From: Enoplosus armatus
Lineage: Eukaryota; Chordata; Actinopteri; Centrarchiformes; Enoplosidae
Direction: 5' to 3'
DNA length: 64,000 nt
NCBI RefSeq assembly: GCF_043641665.1
Contig: NC_092186.1
Span: 14,140,001 to 14,204,000 of the forward strand
In this document: positions 23,063-60,318 of the stretch, piece by piece
Layout: the number at the start of each line of letters is the position of its first letter
Numbering within the stretch: the stretch's first letter is position 1
The notes under the pieces: model-generated
The model's input: only the letters and a program-made list of their open reading frames with translations
What the model was told of the DNA's origin: nothing
The model's database searches: none
Program-made: the position numbers and the translations under genes

Positions 23063-23097
<35 letters not shown>

Positions 23098-23109
23098 GTA
23101 TATATATAG
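23055..23109 (+). repeat. TG/TA microsatellite in the cep350 3'UTR
   Basis: Five GT units followed by interrupted TA units; likely length-polymorphic. Confidence 0.9.
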
Positions 23110-25800
23110 TAATAGAGTAGCAGATAAAGAATATACAGCGTAGTCCATAAGTCATTTGACAGTGACACATTATTGTGTTGGCTTTACAATTCAGCACGTT
23201 GAAATTGAACAGTGACTATGAGGTTAGGCTTTAACTTAAGGGGATCAGTGATCAGCCCCCCATTTTAGGGGTGTGTAAGCTTGCCTTAAATTAAAAAAAC
23301 TGGCTGAAGTCTGTGACCTGCAGGCAACCATTTTCACTTCTTGCTTATTTCAGGGACTTTTTGCCTACAGTCTGGTCTTCAAGTACAACACATGCTCACT
23401 TGGACTGAGGTCATGTGACTGACTCACTGTTAGGCCCTTAAAGCTCCTTGTTTGCTTTGGCTGTATGTTTAGCATCTTTCTCCTGCTACATTGTCTATGA
23501 ATTGGGGGACTATGTATAGAAAGACGATGTTCACCCAATATGGATATGACACCCTCAAACTAAAGCTGTGAATCAGCACTTTAACTTTCTAATCATTGTT
23601 AAATTTCAAATCCAATGTGCTGGAGCAGAGCTAAAACACATTAGTCACTGATCAAATGTGAGACTGCGCTGTATTAGGATGTCACTGAGATCAGATATTG
23701 TATAAAACATTTTGCCTCCATAATTATATTATTTATTGTATGAAAATGTTTGATTTGAGGAGTAAGGAACATTTTGAATTGTAAATTATATTGTCAACGT
23801 ATAGAGAACAGATTTTAACATCTAATGAAATTGTAAAAAGCACAAACAGAAATGTGAACATGGCAATATATTATGTAGGAGGTTTAAAGAATGCTATTGA
23901 AAAGAACAAGAACATGGGTGGAAAAATCTGTTTTAATATTTAAACGTTTTAGTGTTGATAGTGAATTGAAACTGTTCTATATGACTTTTATTGTGGCCAC
24001 CACTGTCCAGTTGGTCAACACAATCACAGTGTCCCACTTTCATACTATATGTTAATATTTTGACTCATTCACTGTGTACTAATGTTAACAGATTGAAAAC
24101 CTCTCATACAAACAGTAGACAACATGCTTGTCCAATGATTTGCAGTTTATTACTTTTTTCTGTGCTGTAACTGAAGCTTTTGCAACCCATTTTTAAGATT
24201 TAATTTGTTTGAGTGGAAACACACTATATACTCAAAACACCACTTGAGTATATAGTATGCGAGTGGGACACACAAGGCTGGCAGTAGGCCTGACTTGTTA
24301 TTTTTAGAATCACATCATAGGACAGTACTGAAATGCTGGATTTGAGCCTTACTTGTACTACAGTCTATTAACTCTCCATGACCTGAGAAACACACCTCTA
24401 GTTTCCTTTTCAGTTGCTCTGGTAAAGGTTGCTAGCTGGACATTTGCCTAAGAAAATATCTAGTCATGTAGCAGCATGGTAATGTGCTCCACCTGCTGCT
24501 GTGAAACATTTGGCTTCACATCGATCAGCCATCAGAATGTAGCCCGGCGATGTTGTTAAACAACAGCGGTGTTTCTCCACGTTCAGTTCAAGTGCCTCTT
24601 TCAGTTGAGTTGCAGATTTATAACAAACTTTGTTGATGTCTCAACATCCTTTGGACCTATTTTCTTTGAATGTCTCTTTCAACTGCTGTATACTACCATT
24701 TTGTAAATGATCCTTAAATGAACGCTCTTCCTTCTAACCGGTTTGCCAATACTTCAGTTTCTGCCTTACCAATCTTTCTGTATAGAAGTATAGTTGAGGA
24801 AGTTTTTTAAACCGTCTCATTTTTCTGTGGCTCAGCCTGAGGAAATGTTTGTAATGCTAACAAAATCGCAGACTCACTCTAACTGTCCCCTGCTTCTTGT
24901 CCACCCCTGCATCTGTGCATATAGACACAGTTGAGTCACTTCATTGATAAACTGTATCAGGAACTAGTTTGTGGACACTCCACACACAGTGGCTCCAGCC
25001 CACAGGCTGTACAGTGTGAGTCACAGAGCTGATAAGGCTGAGCACGTAGGACTGTATCCAAGGGCTTATTTTGGTCCTCACTGTCAGCGCTGCTTTGATC
25101 CAACAAACTGTACAAACTCGTTGTTGCATGTGTGACGGAACTTGTTAATCTTCACCAACTGTTCGGAGCTAAAGTGACCTTAAACTGAGTACTTAGTAGT
25201 TTTTCTACCATCAGTGTTTTAAGATTTGGTAAGGTGTATGTTCAAACTGTAAATGATATAATATAGAAAAAGACCAAAAACATTTGACACCAGTGTCTCC
25301 ATGCTGTATGACTATCTGGTCTGTAGGCATATGTAACTGTAATGGTGACATGATTAGTACCTTAGACACACTCTCTGCAAGGCTTTTTTGCAAACCCTCT
25401 AGGATTGTCTTCTTAAATTGATTGTATGTGGGAGGAAGTTAAGTTCTCCTCTGTAACTATGCAGTACTTGGTCTCATGCATTGTTTTATGTATATGGACC
25501 AAACAGCTTAGACCTCTGCTGTAGTCTGTAGATTCAAGAAGCTTTAAGCTGTTTGGTTTGGGATGGAGTTGATCGGAATAACTGAATTTAAAAAGTTAGC
25601 ACAAAAGATTTGATTATCAAAATAATCCAGTCAGACAAGATTTCCCTTTCCATCTTTTGAAATGTTTATGAATATTTATAATAATGTGCTGTGAGTGCAC
25701 GCCAAGTGCACTTGAAGACTTGTACAATTCTTTTATGGGTGTAAATATACTGTCTATCCAATCTGACCCACTGTTACTGTAACCTGAACGATTGTTGTAA

Positions 25801-25877
25801 AATAAACACTGTTTACTTTGCAAATATGTGCATAGTATATATTTGTTAACTAAATGAACTTTGGAATTGTAAATAAA
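25801..25877 (+). promoter_or_regulatory. cep350: cep350 polyadenylation signals
   Basis: Two AATAAA hexamers, at 25801-25806 and 25872-25877, with a T/GT-rich stretch after the second (ttcgttgtttc). The best candidates for ending the cep350 mRNA. Confidence 0.75.
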
Positions 25878-25895
25878 GCTTTCGTTGTTTCTAAA

Positions 25896-26880
25896 GGAAT
25901 GCTGCCTTGAAATGTGTTCTGGTTACCTGACAGTGTTGTTGCAGCACTGACAGCAACAAGGAATCTCCTCTCAATGTTTAGGTGTGTGACCGAATGCAGA
26001 TGTTGAGATTTGTCCGCTGGTTTAGTCAGAACTGCAAATCTAGGATGATAATTTCAAAATGCAGGAGGATTGAAGGGATATTACTCCTTAACTGATCAAC
26101 TGCAGGTCTAGCAACCATTGAGGTTTTACTTTCTATGATTACACACATACTGTATTTCACAAGTTTGGATTTTTAAGGCTGATATTTATTAGTCTGGAAA
26201 TTTTGAAATGTGACTTTTGGGACCAAAAACCAATAGAATATAATGTGCGGAGATAACATTTACATATTTAGCAGTTAAATAAATACATTTGTGATTTTAT
26301 TTTTTAATACACTGCAAATTTTACTTACTTTGGTGGCTAGTCAAAAAGTTATTAAGTGGGTGGGGTTGTGCTGGGGAAATTTGTACTCATCACCTCTAAC
26401 TTTTAGTATTTTTTTATTTTAATATTTCTAAAATCCTGGGTAAGGCCCTGGCGGACAGGTCTTTTAATACAAAGACAGACTAGGGGTATTAACGTTTTCT
26501 AATGCTGGTTAATGGTTGTTTACATCAAAAACTAAAAGCTTTTATTTTGACTAACACACAAAATTTTAACTCAAGCTCCACTTACCAGCTTTTTCCTGAG
26601 ATATCAACCTCATCTTTCTTATTTACTCAGCGGATAGAGTTCGCTCGGTTGTCATGGAGATAACTCCATTCGCTGAAGAAGACCGTGACATGCTTAGGGT
26701 TAACCACAGAAAAGGACAGTAAGTGAACCTTGAATTTGGCTAAGGTTTTTTTTATGTGTTTATTTATTAGTTAAACTCATAGTGAAGGCCAATAATGAAC
26801 TTTTACGCTCAACTAATAGTTTTATGATAAATAAGTTAAGTCTAGATAATATTAATAGTCATTAACGGATATTTCCTGTA
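25896..26880. other. Intergenic region cep350-qsox1
   Basis: About 1 kb, AT-rich, without a recognisable gene or repeat family. The short spacing places the qsox1 promoter soon after the cep350 poly(A) site. Confidence 0.6.
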
Positions 26881-27179
26881 TGAAAGCCGCGTAGGGGCAA
26901 AAATCTATCTGTACTTGTCGTCCTCGCGCGTCATTTTAAATCGCCTGATATCAACCATTTCATGTTCATATCAGAGAAATGACCGCCTGTGGAGAGGGTG
27001 TGTTACTTTGTTATGAGAGGTGTTTTGTAAGGGGCTAGGAGCTGGACGGGGGGAGGACCCATGAAGCCTGCTGGCCGGGAAAAGAGAGGGAGAAAAAGTT
27101 GTGAGAAGTTTTGTGGCTCCGAGGTGGAAACTCGCTGCGTGCTCACCGACGGTTAGCGGCAGCAGCTCGGACGGGGAAG
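26881..27179 (+). promoter_or_regulatory. qsox1: Probable qsox1 promoter and 5'UTR
   Basis: GC and CpG content rise here compared with the AT-rich spacer (for example cctcgcgcgtc near 26925 and ctggccggg near 27070). No TATA box is clear. The start site is not defined; the stretch just before the ATG is purine- and GC-rich, as in many dispersed promoters. Confidence 0.5.
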
Positions 27180-52225
<25,046 letters not shown>

Positions 52226-53420
52226 ACCAAATTGCATCCACATTTAACCTGAGCAAGCAATGATTAACGTTCATGTAGGCTAAGGTTGGGGTTAGTTTAA
52301 GGGGATGTGTCAAGATTAGTGCCATCTTAGGTGGTCCACTTAACTGTTACCTAGGCGACAGCGTGTTTCACCCTAATGTTGTGGATGTGTTATGTCTAAC
52401 TGGAGAGGAGGAGAAGGGAAAATTATCAGATTACCTTCCAAAATCTTTGAAAATCGGGTCAGTTATTCAACCTTACACTCAGCCTGGCCTCCAGAGCTTT
52501 TCAGGCAGCACCTCAACCTCCACATCAGTGCAGATAAATGTATATTTCCATAAGTGGGTTTCTGTTTGGGGTTTGTGCCTGAGTTAAGGATAATCAGTTG
52601 TGCTTTGAAGGATGAAATTAAACCCAATATGAGATGAGTGGAATTTTTTATTTGTACTAAGTTCTGATTCTGATTCTGATAAATGCAACTAATATGTTTT
52701 TTTTTGTACTCAGTGATTTTTGTTGCTTTACTAAAGTTATGGTCATTTGTAACAGTCATTTTTAATTTCTTATATTTTTTTGATATCTCACAGTAGGGTG
52801 AAGACCTCCAACTACATCCCTGTGTACTATGACCAAACAAATTTAATTTCAGTCATAATTTTTATATATTTACCCGTAAAAGTATTTGAATACTCAAATA
52901 GGTGATTCTTCCGTGATTTAAAAAATTCAGTTGTATCTTAAATTACAGATGATTTGCTTTTCCCTCCAATTAATCACTGAGAGTTTTGTGTTAACAAGTC
53001 TTATATTTCTGCATTTCACTTAATAATCAGATGGTACAAAAGGCAGTCCCAGGCCTCCAACAAACCTGCGAAGCATTAAGGGGCTGACGGTTGCATCATA
53101 GTGTTGAATGCTGTGAGTGGACCAGCAGGTCCACACTAACTTTCACCAGGTGGCTTACTGTACATTACACTGAGCGCTATGTCACGTCTTTGACTATTAC
53201 ATCACACTGCTGAGTCCACATAACAGCTACTCTGGTTGTTTTGAAGTGTTGTGGAGCGACGCATATGTTCACACTGGACAAGGTTTTAGAATAAGCAGGA
53301 TTTGTTTTTGGCTTGTGTCCACGATGTAAAGCTTTGGCTGGTCATCTCAAAAACACTGTTTTTCTGTTTGCTTCTTTGCTTCTGTCTGAATCAATAAAAT
53401 TATTTTTGATAAGGAATCAT
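52226..53420 (+). other. qsox1: qsox1 3'UTR
   Basis: About 1.2 kb from the stop to the AATAAA at 53393-53398, followed by a T-rich stretch. It includes the short tandem gattct units near 52660-52680. The cleavage site is inferred. Confidence 0.7.
53393..53398 (+). promoter_or_regulatory. qsox1: qsox1 polyadenylation signal
   Basis: AATAAA in tgaatcaataaaattattttt, with a T-rich element after it. First clear canonical signal after the stop codon. Confidence 0.7.
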
Positions 53421-54196
53421 TGCTTTTTCAATACAAGAAAGATCTGTCACTGAAACCTTTTCATTTGTTGAGGTGGGTCTCATTAAAGGCCAATCGATCT
53501 TATTTTTATCATATAATGTGAAGTTACAGAGAAGGGTGAACCTTGATGTAGCTGTATCTGCTGTGTTGTCTCAGATGTCAAAATATGTTTACAGAACCTC
53601 CCAGATGTGCAGGTTTGGTAAAAACAAGTTTGTGTTTGTTTTTTGTTTTGACCAAGACTACCAGGACATGAGGCAAGGAGGACCAGGGTGTTGCATGAAA
53701 AAAATGGGGAGGGGGGGGTTAAAGCATCCAAGGTTGAAGGAAAAAGCCTGTTGCCATCTGCTGTGCAGCGCAAGCTAAATCCTAACAATTTCATTGGGAT
53801 TATAGCAAGTGAGTAATCCAGCTTTCCTTTAGGACTAGAGGGGAGAGATTACCCTGGAGGATTAGCTCCCTGCAGATAATAAACTTTATTAAAACGCAAT
53901 CGGCTTTCGTGGGGCTTCTTCCCTCACACACTTGGAGGTGTGCTCGGTGGGGGGGCGGGCAGCAGCAGACCCTAAGGGAGGGTAACATGGGTGAGACGGT
54001 CGGGTGTGAGGTGGATGAAAGAGGCAGCAGTGTGTGTGAGGGATAAATGGACGGATGGACGGACGAGGGTTTGATGTCGTCCGGATTACAACAAGCCCAT
54101 CTGAAGGACAACCGATGCTTGATCTTGAGCTTTGTGTTTCCTGGAACGTTGGCTTGAATTCCCTTGACTCCTGCCCTTTACCTTCACCCCCAACCT

Positions 54197-54233
<37 letters not shown>

Positions 54234-54342
54234 ATCTCACCCTAAACCCCACTCCATCTCTTTATCCAAACTACGTTTTCAGCATCAGCAGTATGACAGG
54301 TTTTGATGGTGAATTAGTTGAGTTAAGGCAGTCGATTCCTCT

Positions 54343-54345
<3 letters not shown>

Positions 54346-54412
<67 letters not shown>
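54346..54412 (+). repeat. CA microsatellite
   Basis: About 33 uninterrupted CA units; a shorter tract lies at 54198-54229. Confidence 0.97.
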
Positions 54413-54414
<2 letters not shown>

Positions 54415-55892
54415 AGGCTGATTAATAGCCCTACATTAAAGCAGAGGAGCATCAAGGCTGAGCAGCTGTGGTTCTGTGACTTAATCAAACTCTCAGATAC
54501 TTTGAATTAGACCCTCAATGACACATTATGATTGCCAGAATGGATCGAGAAAAGCACAGTTTGTCACAGGGAAGCTTCTGCATATTATTTATTCCTTTTT
54601 CAAACATTATCCAATATATCACCTGACAAAATTTAATATCTGGGTGGACTGTGTTTTTTTTTTTTTTACTTGGGAAACTGTCAAACTAAAGGAGGAATTA
54701 TGTGTCCTTCTCAAACTTTTTTTGTCATTCGTAACTATTTGTTTTGTTTTGTTTACATTTGCTATGGCTGAATTTGAATCAAAGATTAAAATTATGTCAA
54801 ATTAATTTATTTTAAATTAAATCATGACTTGTCTTTTGGTTTAAGTACTTTTCTCCCCACATCTGATCTGCTAATCTGTTTAAATGTTTACCTGTGTTTG
54901 TTACAGGATTGGAGTCAGCGATGCTTCGTGCTGCTTATTTTCCAGAAGCCCTTTATCAGGTGCCTTGAGCCGCGGTGAGCTGCAAGTGTTATGCTGGTTC
55001 AGACTAATGATGGTTAATGAGGAAGTTGGCAGCAATGTAATATCTGCCTGCAGCTTTGCCAAGGCTGAGGTGAGCAGTTCACACCGAAGACAGAGGCTTC
55101 AAATGTAAATCAAGACACATTCAGAGCTGTTTGTGCTCTATGTCTGTCTGAATTCAGAAGCACAGTCGGTTTTATGCAGGAATTTAACTTGAGGGTCGTT
55201 CCTGCAGATCAAAATGAAACAACAGAAAATTATTTAAGAAGTTATTCATGCAACCTTAGACCTTTAGACAGACTAGAAACAAAGGAGAAATCAACATAAA
55301 GTCTAAGTAAGTCACTATGTGTGGCAGCTGGGAAACTGAAAAAAAACAAGCGTTGAACAACAAATTCAGTGATAGTCATTAAAATCAAAAAAGGATGACA
55401 TACCATAAACAAAAGTTAGGACAAATTAATACAGTAACAAAACTTATTAGTGACACTGTCTCTCATGCAAGGAAGAAACAAAGTAATCACAGAGCAACAT
55501 TAAGTAGGCTATATGAAGTACATGAAGTCTATCACAGCAATCTATTAGAAGTACAAAGAGTAAAACACACAAACAGTTAGCGTTAGCCAAACAGTAACTT
55601 AAAGGTTATTTAGAATGCTGCATTAGCATCATATTAGCCTCAGACAGCTAGTATAATGGCTAGTTTGGTTAGCAGTAAACTGATTGCTATAATAAAACGA
55701 GTACCTACATATAATGCTGCAATAAGGGCCTTTGGGGAGGAGAGAGGCCTGTCCTGTGAATATTTGCTTGGTCACAGATCTGGCAAAAGGCTGGATGTTC
55801 CTGTTAAGGTTGCCAGGCAACCAGCAGAGACTACAGGAAGTTACTATAATCCAATAACATATCATTCTGAAATGGATCATGATTCTGCATAA

Positions 55893-56032
55893 CGAGTACT
55901 TGTACTTTTGATACTTTAAGTATATTTTGATGCTAACACTTTTGTACTTTTACTTTTACTGTAACAGAATGTTTGTACATTGCAGTATTGCTACTTATAA
56001 GATCTGAGTACTTCTTCCACCACCGCTGCAAA
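55893..56032 (-). repeat. Percomorph interspersed repeat, reverse fragment
   Basis: Phrases gtacttgtacttttgatactttaagtata, tttgtacttttacttttactgtaac and gagtacttcttccaccacc are the reverse form of the family copied at 50120-50445. Confidence 0.7.
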
Positions 56033-58009
56033 CAAAGTTAAAGGGCCCTATAGCCTCTCTGTGTATAACAAATTAGATTAAAGGTTTCTGTCTTTATCTA
56101 CATTGTTGAAGTTGCAGTTTTCAGTATTAGTACAGTTCGTGCTTTTATTACAACCCGTGCTTTTATCAACTGCCGTTTCCGAGGTCAAGAATGAACTTTG
56201 AAGCTCAGTGATTAAGCCAACACGGACAGGAAGAAGAAATGAGAACATCTACAGTTCCACAACAACTCCGTCTGCTGATGAAGCTCATGTGATCAAAACC
56301 TCCAGAAGTTCATCGTCCCTCCTCCAGGTACAACATGAGCCGGATTACTTTCTTCAAAACTTTTTTTGTGCTTCTTCAATGCAAAACGAATGAGACATTG
56401 TTGTGTTATGAAAGCCCAGACTGAAGGGTAAAAACCTCACCTTGCTGCCCTGTTGTTGTCTTCCATAAATTAGACAATGTGGGGTTTTATAGTCGCTCCT
56501 CTCCTGTATGCTCTCTGCCTCGATGTTTATTACCCCTCCGGTATTGATATTAAAATGCAGGAGGGGCTTGATGCATTTTTCTGTCATCTCTCTTTCTGAC
56601 TTTAATAATACTATAAAGCTTCCTGCAGTGGACAGAGGGAGGAGGAGGGAGGGGGTGAATAAATTATGAAAAAGAGGTTAATATATGGTATTGGTATATA
56701 TCACATACAAACTAAGCCAGATCCCCTCTCGGTTTTAAATATTCAGCCTTTTAAAGGAAGGAGTCAAGCAGGGTCAGATCCATCTCATTTTACTGCTGCA
56801 GTCCCTCCCCCCTTTCATGTGGACACTCATCTGCTGATCTCCCAAACATCTCATCCCACCATCAGTGTGTTGGGATGCTGTTTGTACCAAGAGGGACAGG
56901 AGGAGGCTGTCACTTCACAAAAGAAATTGGGAGGGTGTATTTATTAGTATAATCACTATCTGTCCAGTTGTATAACTGCTTACTGTCCCATGTTGGTTTA
57001 TTGTTCCTGCAGTGAGTGTTTTGAATCTTGAATCTTTGATTTCAGTGAATTGGAAGTCCTTGCAGTTCATCTGTGCACAGCAGAGAGAGCAGAACAAGTG
57101 TGGACAGGAGGGAGGGGAAGCCCCGAGAATCAATAACCTCCTACAATCAACTGCATTTAGGCCTTGATAATATGCTCGACTGCACTATTTTAATTTCAAC
57201 ACAAACCTGACCTTTTACTTCTTCTGTTCTGTTCCTGCTCTTTTTTACGATCTGGTCTCACCCCCTCCTCCAGACTGAGCATATAGCTTACAGGAAGTGT
57301 AGGTAGATAAGTTTGGAGAAGATCCAACGCTTGTCAGTCACATTGTTTTAATTCACTCAGCTGACACTGCTCCTGTCACTGAAGTGGGAAGATTCACTCC
57401 TCGCTTTCCACCGAAAATCTTTCTGTCAGTTTCATGACAAGGGGCTTTAGTTAGTTTTTGCTTAATGTCATTTGTTAGTAATAAAAGGGGCCTTGGGGAT
57501 TTTAATCCTTATCTTGAATGTAAATAGCAAAATATAGTGACTAAGCATATAATGTTTTAACAACAGTTAAGTTGTATGAATTAATTTCGTTCAATTTCAT
57601 TGCAAGAAAAGTAGACAAAAATTAGGTGGAAGGCAAGTTTCAACTGAGATGAGATGAATTGACTGTACGTTGCTTCTTGACCAGTCCTCTGAGGACTGTA
57701 ATGCAAACTGAATTAGCAACAGCAATCCTCATGAGATCAAACTCTGACAGAAAAACAACAGTTGCTTGCAAAAACGTACTAGTATTTTGTGCATAATGTT
57801 TACTTTTTTAAGAGACATCTTTTTGTGTTGTAGTTGATGGTGCACATTCATCAATCCCATTCAGGCTTTATTGTTTACAGGGTTTCAGATCAATAGACAT
57901 CACATTCAAACTGATGTGGCTCCTCGCAAAGGAAGGTATCACTATCAAAACTGCCCATGCAAAGGTTTGGATCCAGGGTTTCATTCATTCATTCATTTGC
58001 TTCCCAGGC

Positions 58010-58115
58010 TTATCTGATGAAGGTCACGAGGGTCTGGAGTCTATCCCAGCATGCATTTGGGCAGCGTGCAGGCAGGGCAACACCTTGGACAGGTGCCAGT
58101 GAATCACAGGACTTG
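58010..58115 (+). repeat. Degenerate fish retroposon fragment
   Basis: ggtcacgagggtctggagtc, tatcccagcatg, ggcagggcaacaccttggac and aggtgccagt keep the order of a widespread teleost repeat (usually ggtcacggggggctggagcctatcccagc...). Diverged and short. Confidence 0.6.
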
Positions 58116-59415
58116 AAATGAAACTGGATAATATACCTGAATAATGTCTTTGCTTGTCCTGAGAGATTCCTACAAAAAGACCTCCAGAGTTTGTCAGTGC
58201 ACGTCTTGACTTTAGGATCATCTGCAGTCTGATGCACTTACACCTTATTTATGAACACAGGCCCGCAGTATTTCAACGTCTTTGCCATAATTAGCAGTTT
58301 TCTTGCAGCTATAAATGATTGGTTTGTTTCATAATATCTAATTTAATAATAATAATTGAATAATACATTCCCTCACCGTAATGTTTGTGAGTGCAGCCTA
58401 TATACGCCTCACCAATGTGTCCTGAAAACAATGAAACACCTCTCTCGGGCTATTTTTAAAATCTCAATCAAGTGGTTCATCAGACAGGCTTGGCTGGACG
58501 GTTGCACCAGTTATTTGAGTCAAATGAGCCTATTACCGCCTCGTCTTAGCACGGCGGGGTCAGGTTCAATCAGGGAATTGGAAAATATCATTTCTGACGG
58601 GAATAGATTTCGTTTGTTCAACCAATCTCTTCTACTAATTACCCAAATGGACAGGAGCTGTCAGGAGACAATAACTATTCCCTAATAGAATTTGCCCCCC
58701 AAGTGCAATTTAATTTTCTCCTCCGTGCTCTCTCCTAAGGTTTCCCCCCTCGCTTTCTGCCTCTCTCCCTCTCTCTGTTCCTCTCCGGCTTTCGGACCTA
58801 ATGGTGAGGGACACGGTGCCATCGCTACCTAATGTTTGTTTTGTCAGTGGATGCCGGGGAGAGTGTGGACTGACTGCTGCTGTTTCTCTGCGAGCTTCGG
58901 TTCATCCTGCTGAAAAAAAACCCCTCAGCGGCATGAAGGAGAGGAGGAGGAGGAGGAGGAGGAGGAGATCTGCGGTGATTAGGTAGGTCTGCACGGTGAT
59001 GTTATATGTTCATCCTGCAAACCCTCCATGTTTGCAAAATCTACAGTTGTCTAAAATATGCATCTTCCCTGAAGTGAAGTCACTGAGGTACAATGCATCT
59101 TGTTTCTATTGATCTTACAGTGAATTCTAAGTGCTGCTTTGCAGTCATTTGCACGCAAAATGAATGCGCTATTAACGCCATTCACGTAGTGTTGTCACCA
59201 TTTGTAAGGTGCATTTGCTCTCGGTGCTCATTTGATATTTAATTTCTTATCGTGTGATTGACCTCTAACATTAGGAAATAATGTTCAGAAGATGAATGCA
59301 TAAATCCTGTATTTACACACATAAAAATAATAAATTAAATCCATTAAGTATGCGGTGTTTTTGGCTCATGATGAAGCCGGCCTGCTGCAGCGGAGGTGTG
59401 AAACAGAGCAGAGTG

Positions 59416-59421
59416 ACACAC

Positions 59422-59453
<32 letters not shown>
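59416..59453 (+). repeat. CA microsatellite
   Basis: Interrupted CA units in the qsox1-lhx4 intergenic region. Confidence 0.95.
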
Positions 59454-60282
59454 CACACAGTCCATAGAAACCTGCTCATCCTGTACACATGGACGTGTTT
59501 CTGTGTTTGTGGCTGCTCAGTAAGATGGATCTGTGAATCGTAGATGTCAATGAACTCGTCCTCTGAAATATTAGATCTAATTAGAGGCGGTTGGGTCAAC
59601 GGCGGTGGCAAAGGAGTCGCCCTCTGCTTGAATTATTGCCCGCGAGCTGCTTCCTCTACAGCAGCGCCTTCATCCAGTCATGTCACCCCCCACAAAGTGC
59701 ATTATTCTTATTATTTGATAATAATTTCCTCCTGTTTTCCTATCCTGTATTTCAGTACATTGTTTACGGATAAAAAGTTAAAAATTAAAAAGTTAAGTTA
59801 AATTTGATTTATGCGTTTACAACAACTGGACGTCTTTTGTCAACGTTAGAAATATATTTTAGTAGCCTAATTTTTCATGTATCACTTTTTAAATATTTGC
59901 TGTCATCTTGTGAATGATATGTATTTCCAGATGTGGATTGTTTTCCTCTTCATTTAGTCATTTCCCACCTTGTTTTCCTTTTGCCATCTCCTTTAGCGTT
60001 GAGAAAAAACCATCATGTAGTGTCCCGCTGAACCAGATGTGCGCGCTCACATCTTTTTCTTTCTTTCTGCATTTTGCATCCGTCAATTATTCTAATTGCG
60101 TTGCCCTTTGCTGACAGGTTAAGAGCATTTTTATCTGCATTGTTTTCCAGGGCAGCTAAAGGGCCTCGATACCAACAATCAGAGTAATTGAATAGTTGAA
60201 TAAATGGAATGATCTTGAGGGGAAAAGTGTATAATGAAAATAAAGTAGGACCAGATGATTCCCTTGCCACACATGCACGCCG

Positions 60283-60318
60283 TGGATGGATGGATGGATG
60301 GATGGATGGATGGATGGA
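60283..60318 (+). repeat. (GGAT)n tandem repeat
   Basis: About nine GGAT units. Confidence 0.95.

Larger units (their letters stand above)
22561..25895 (+). other. cep350: cep350 3'UTR
   Basis: About 3.3 kb between the stop codon and the last clustered AATAAA signals. No further open gene. It holds a TG/TA microsatellite (23055-23109). The exact cleavage site is inferred as 15-25 nt after 25877. Confidence 0.75.
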
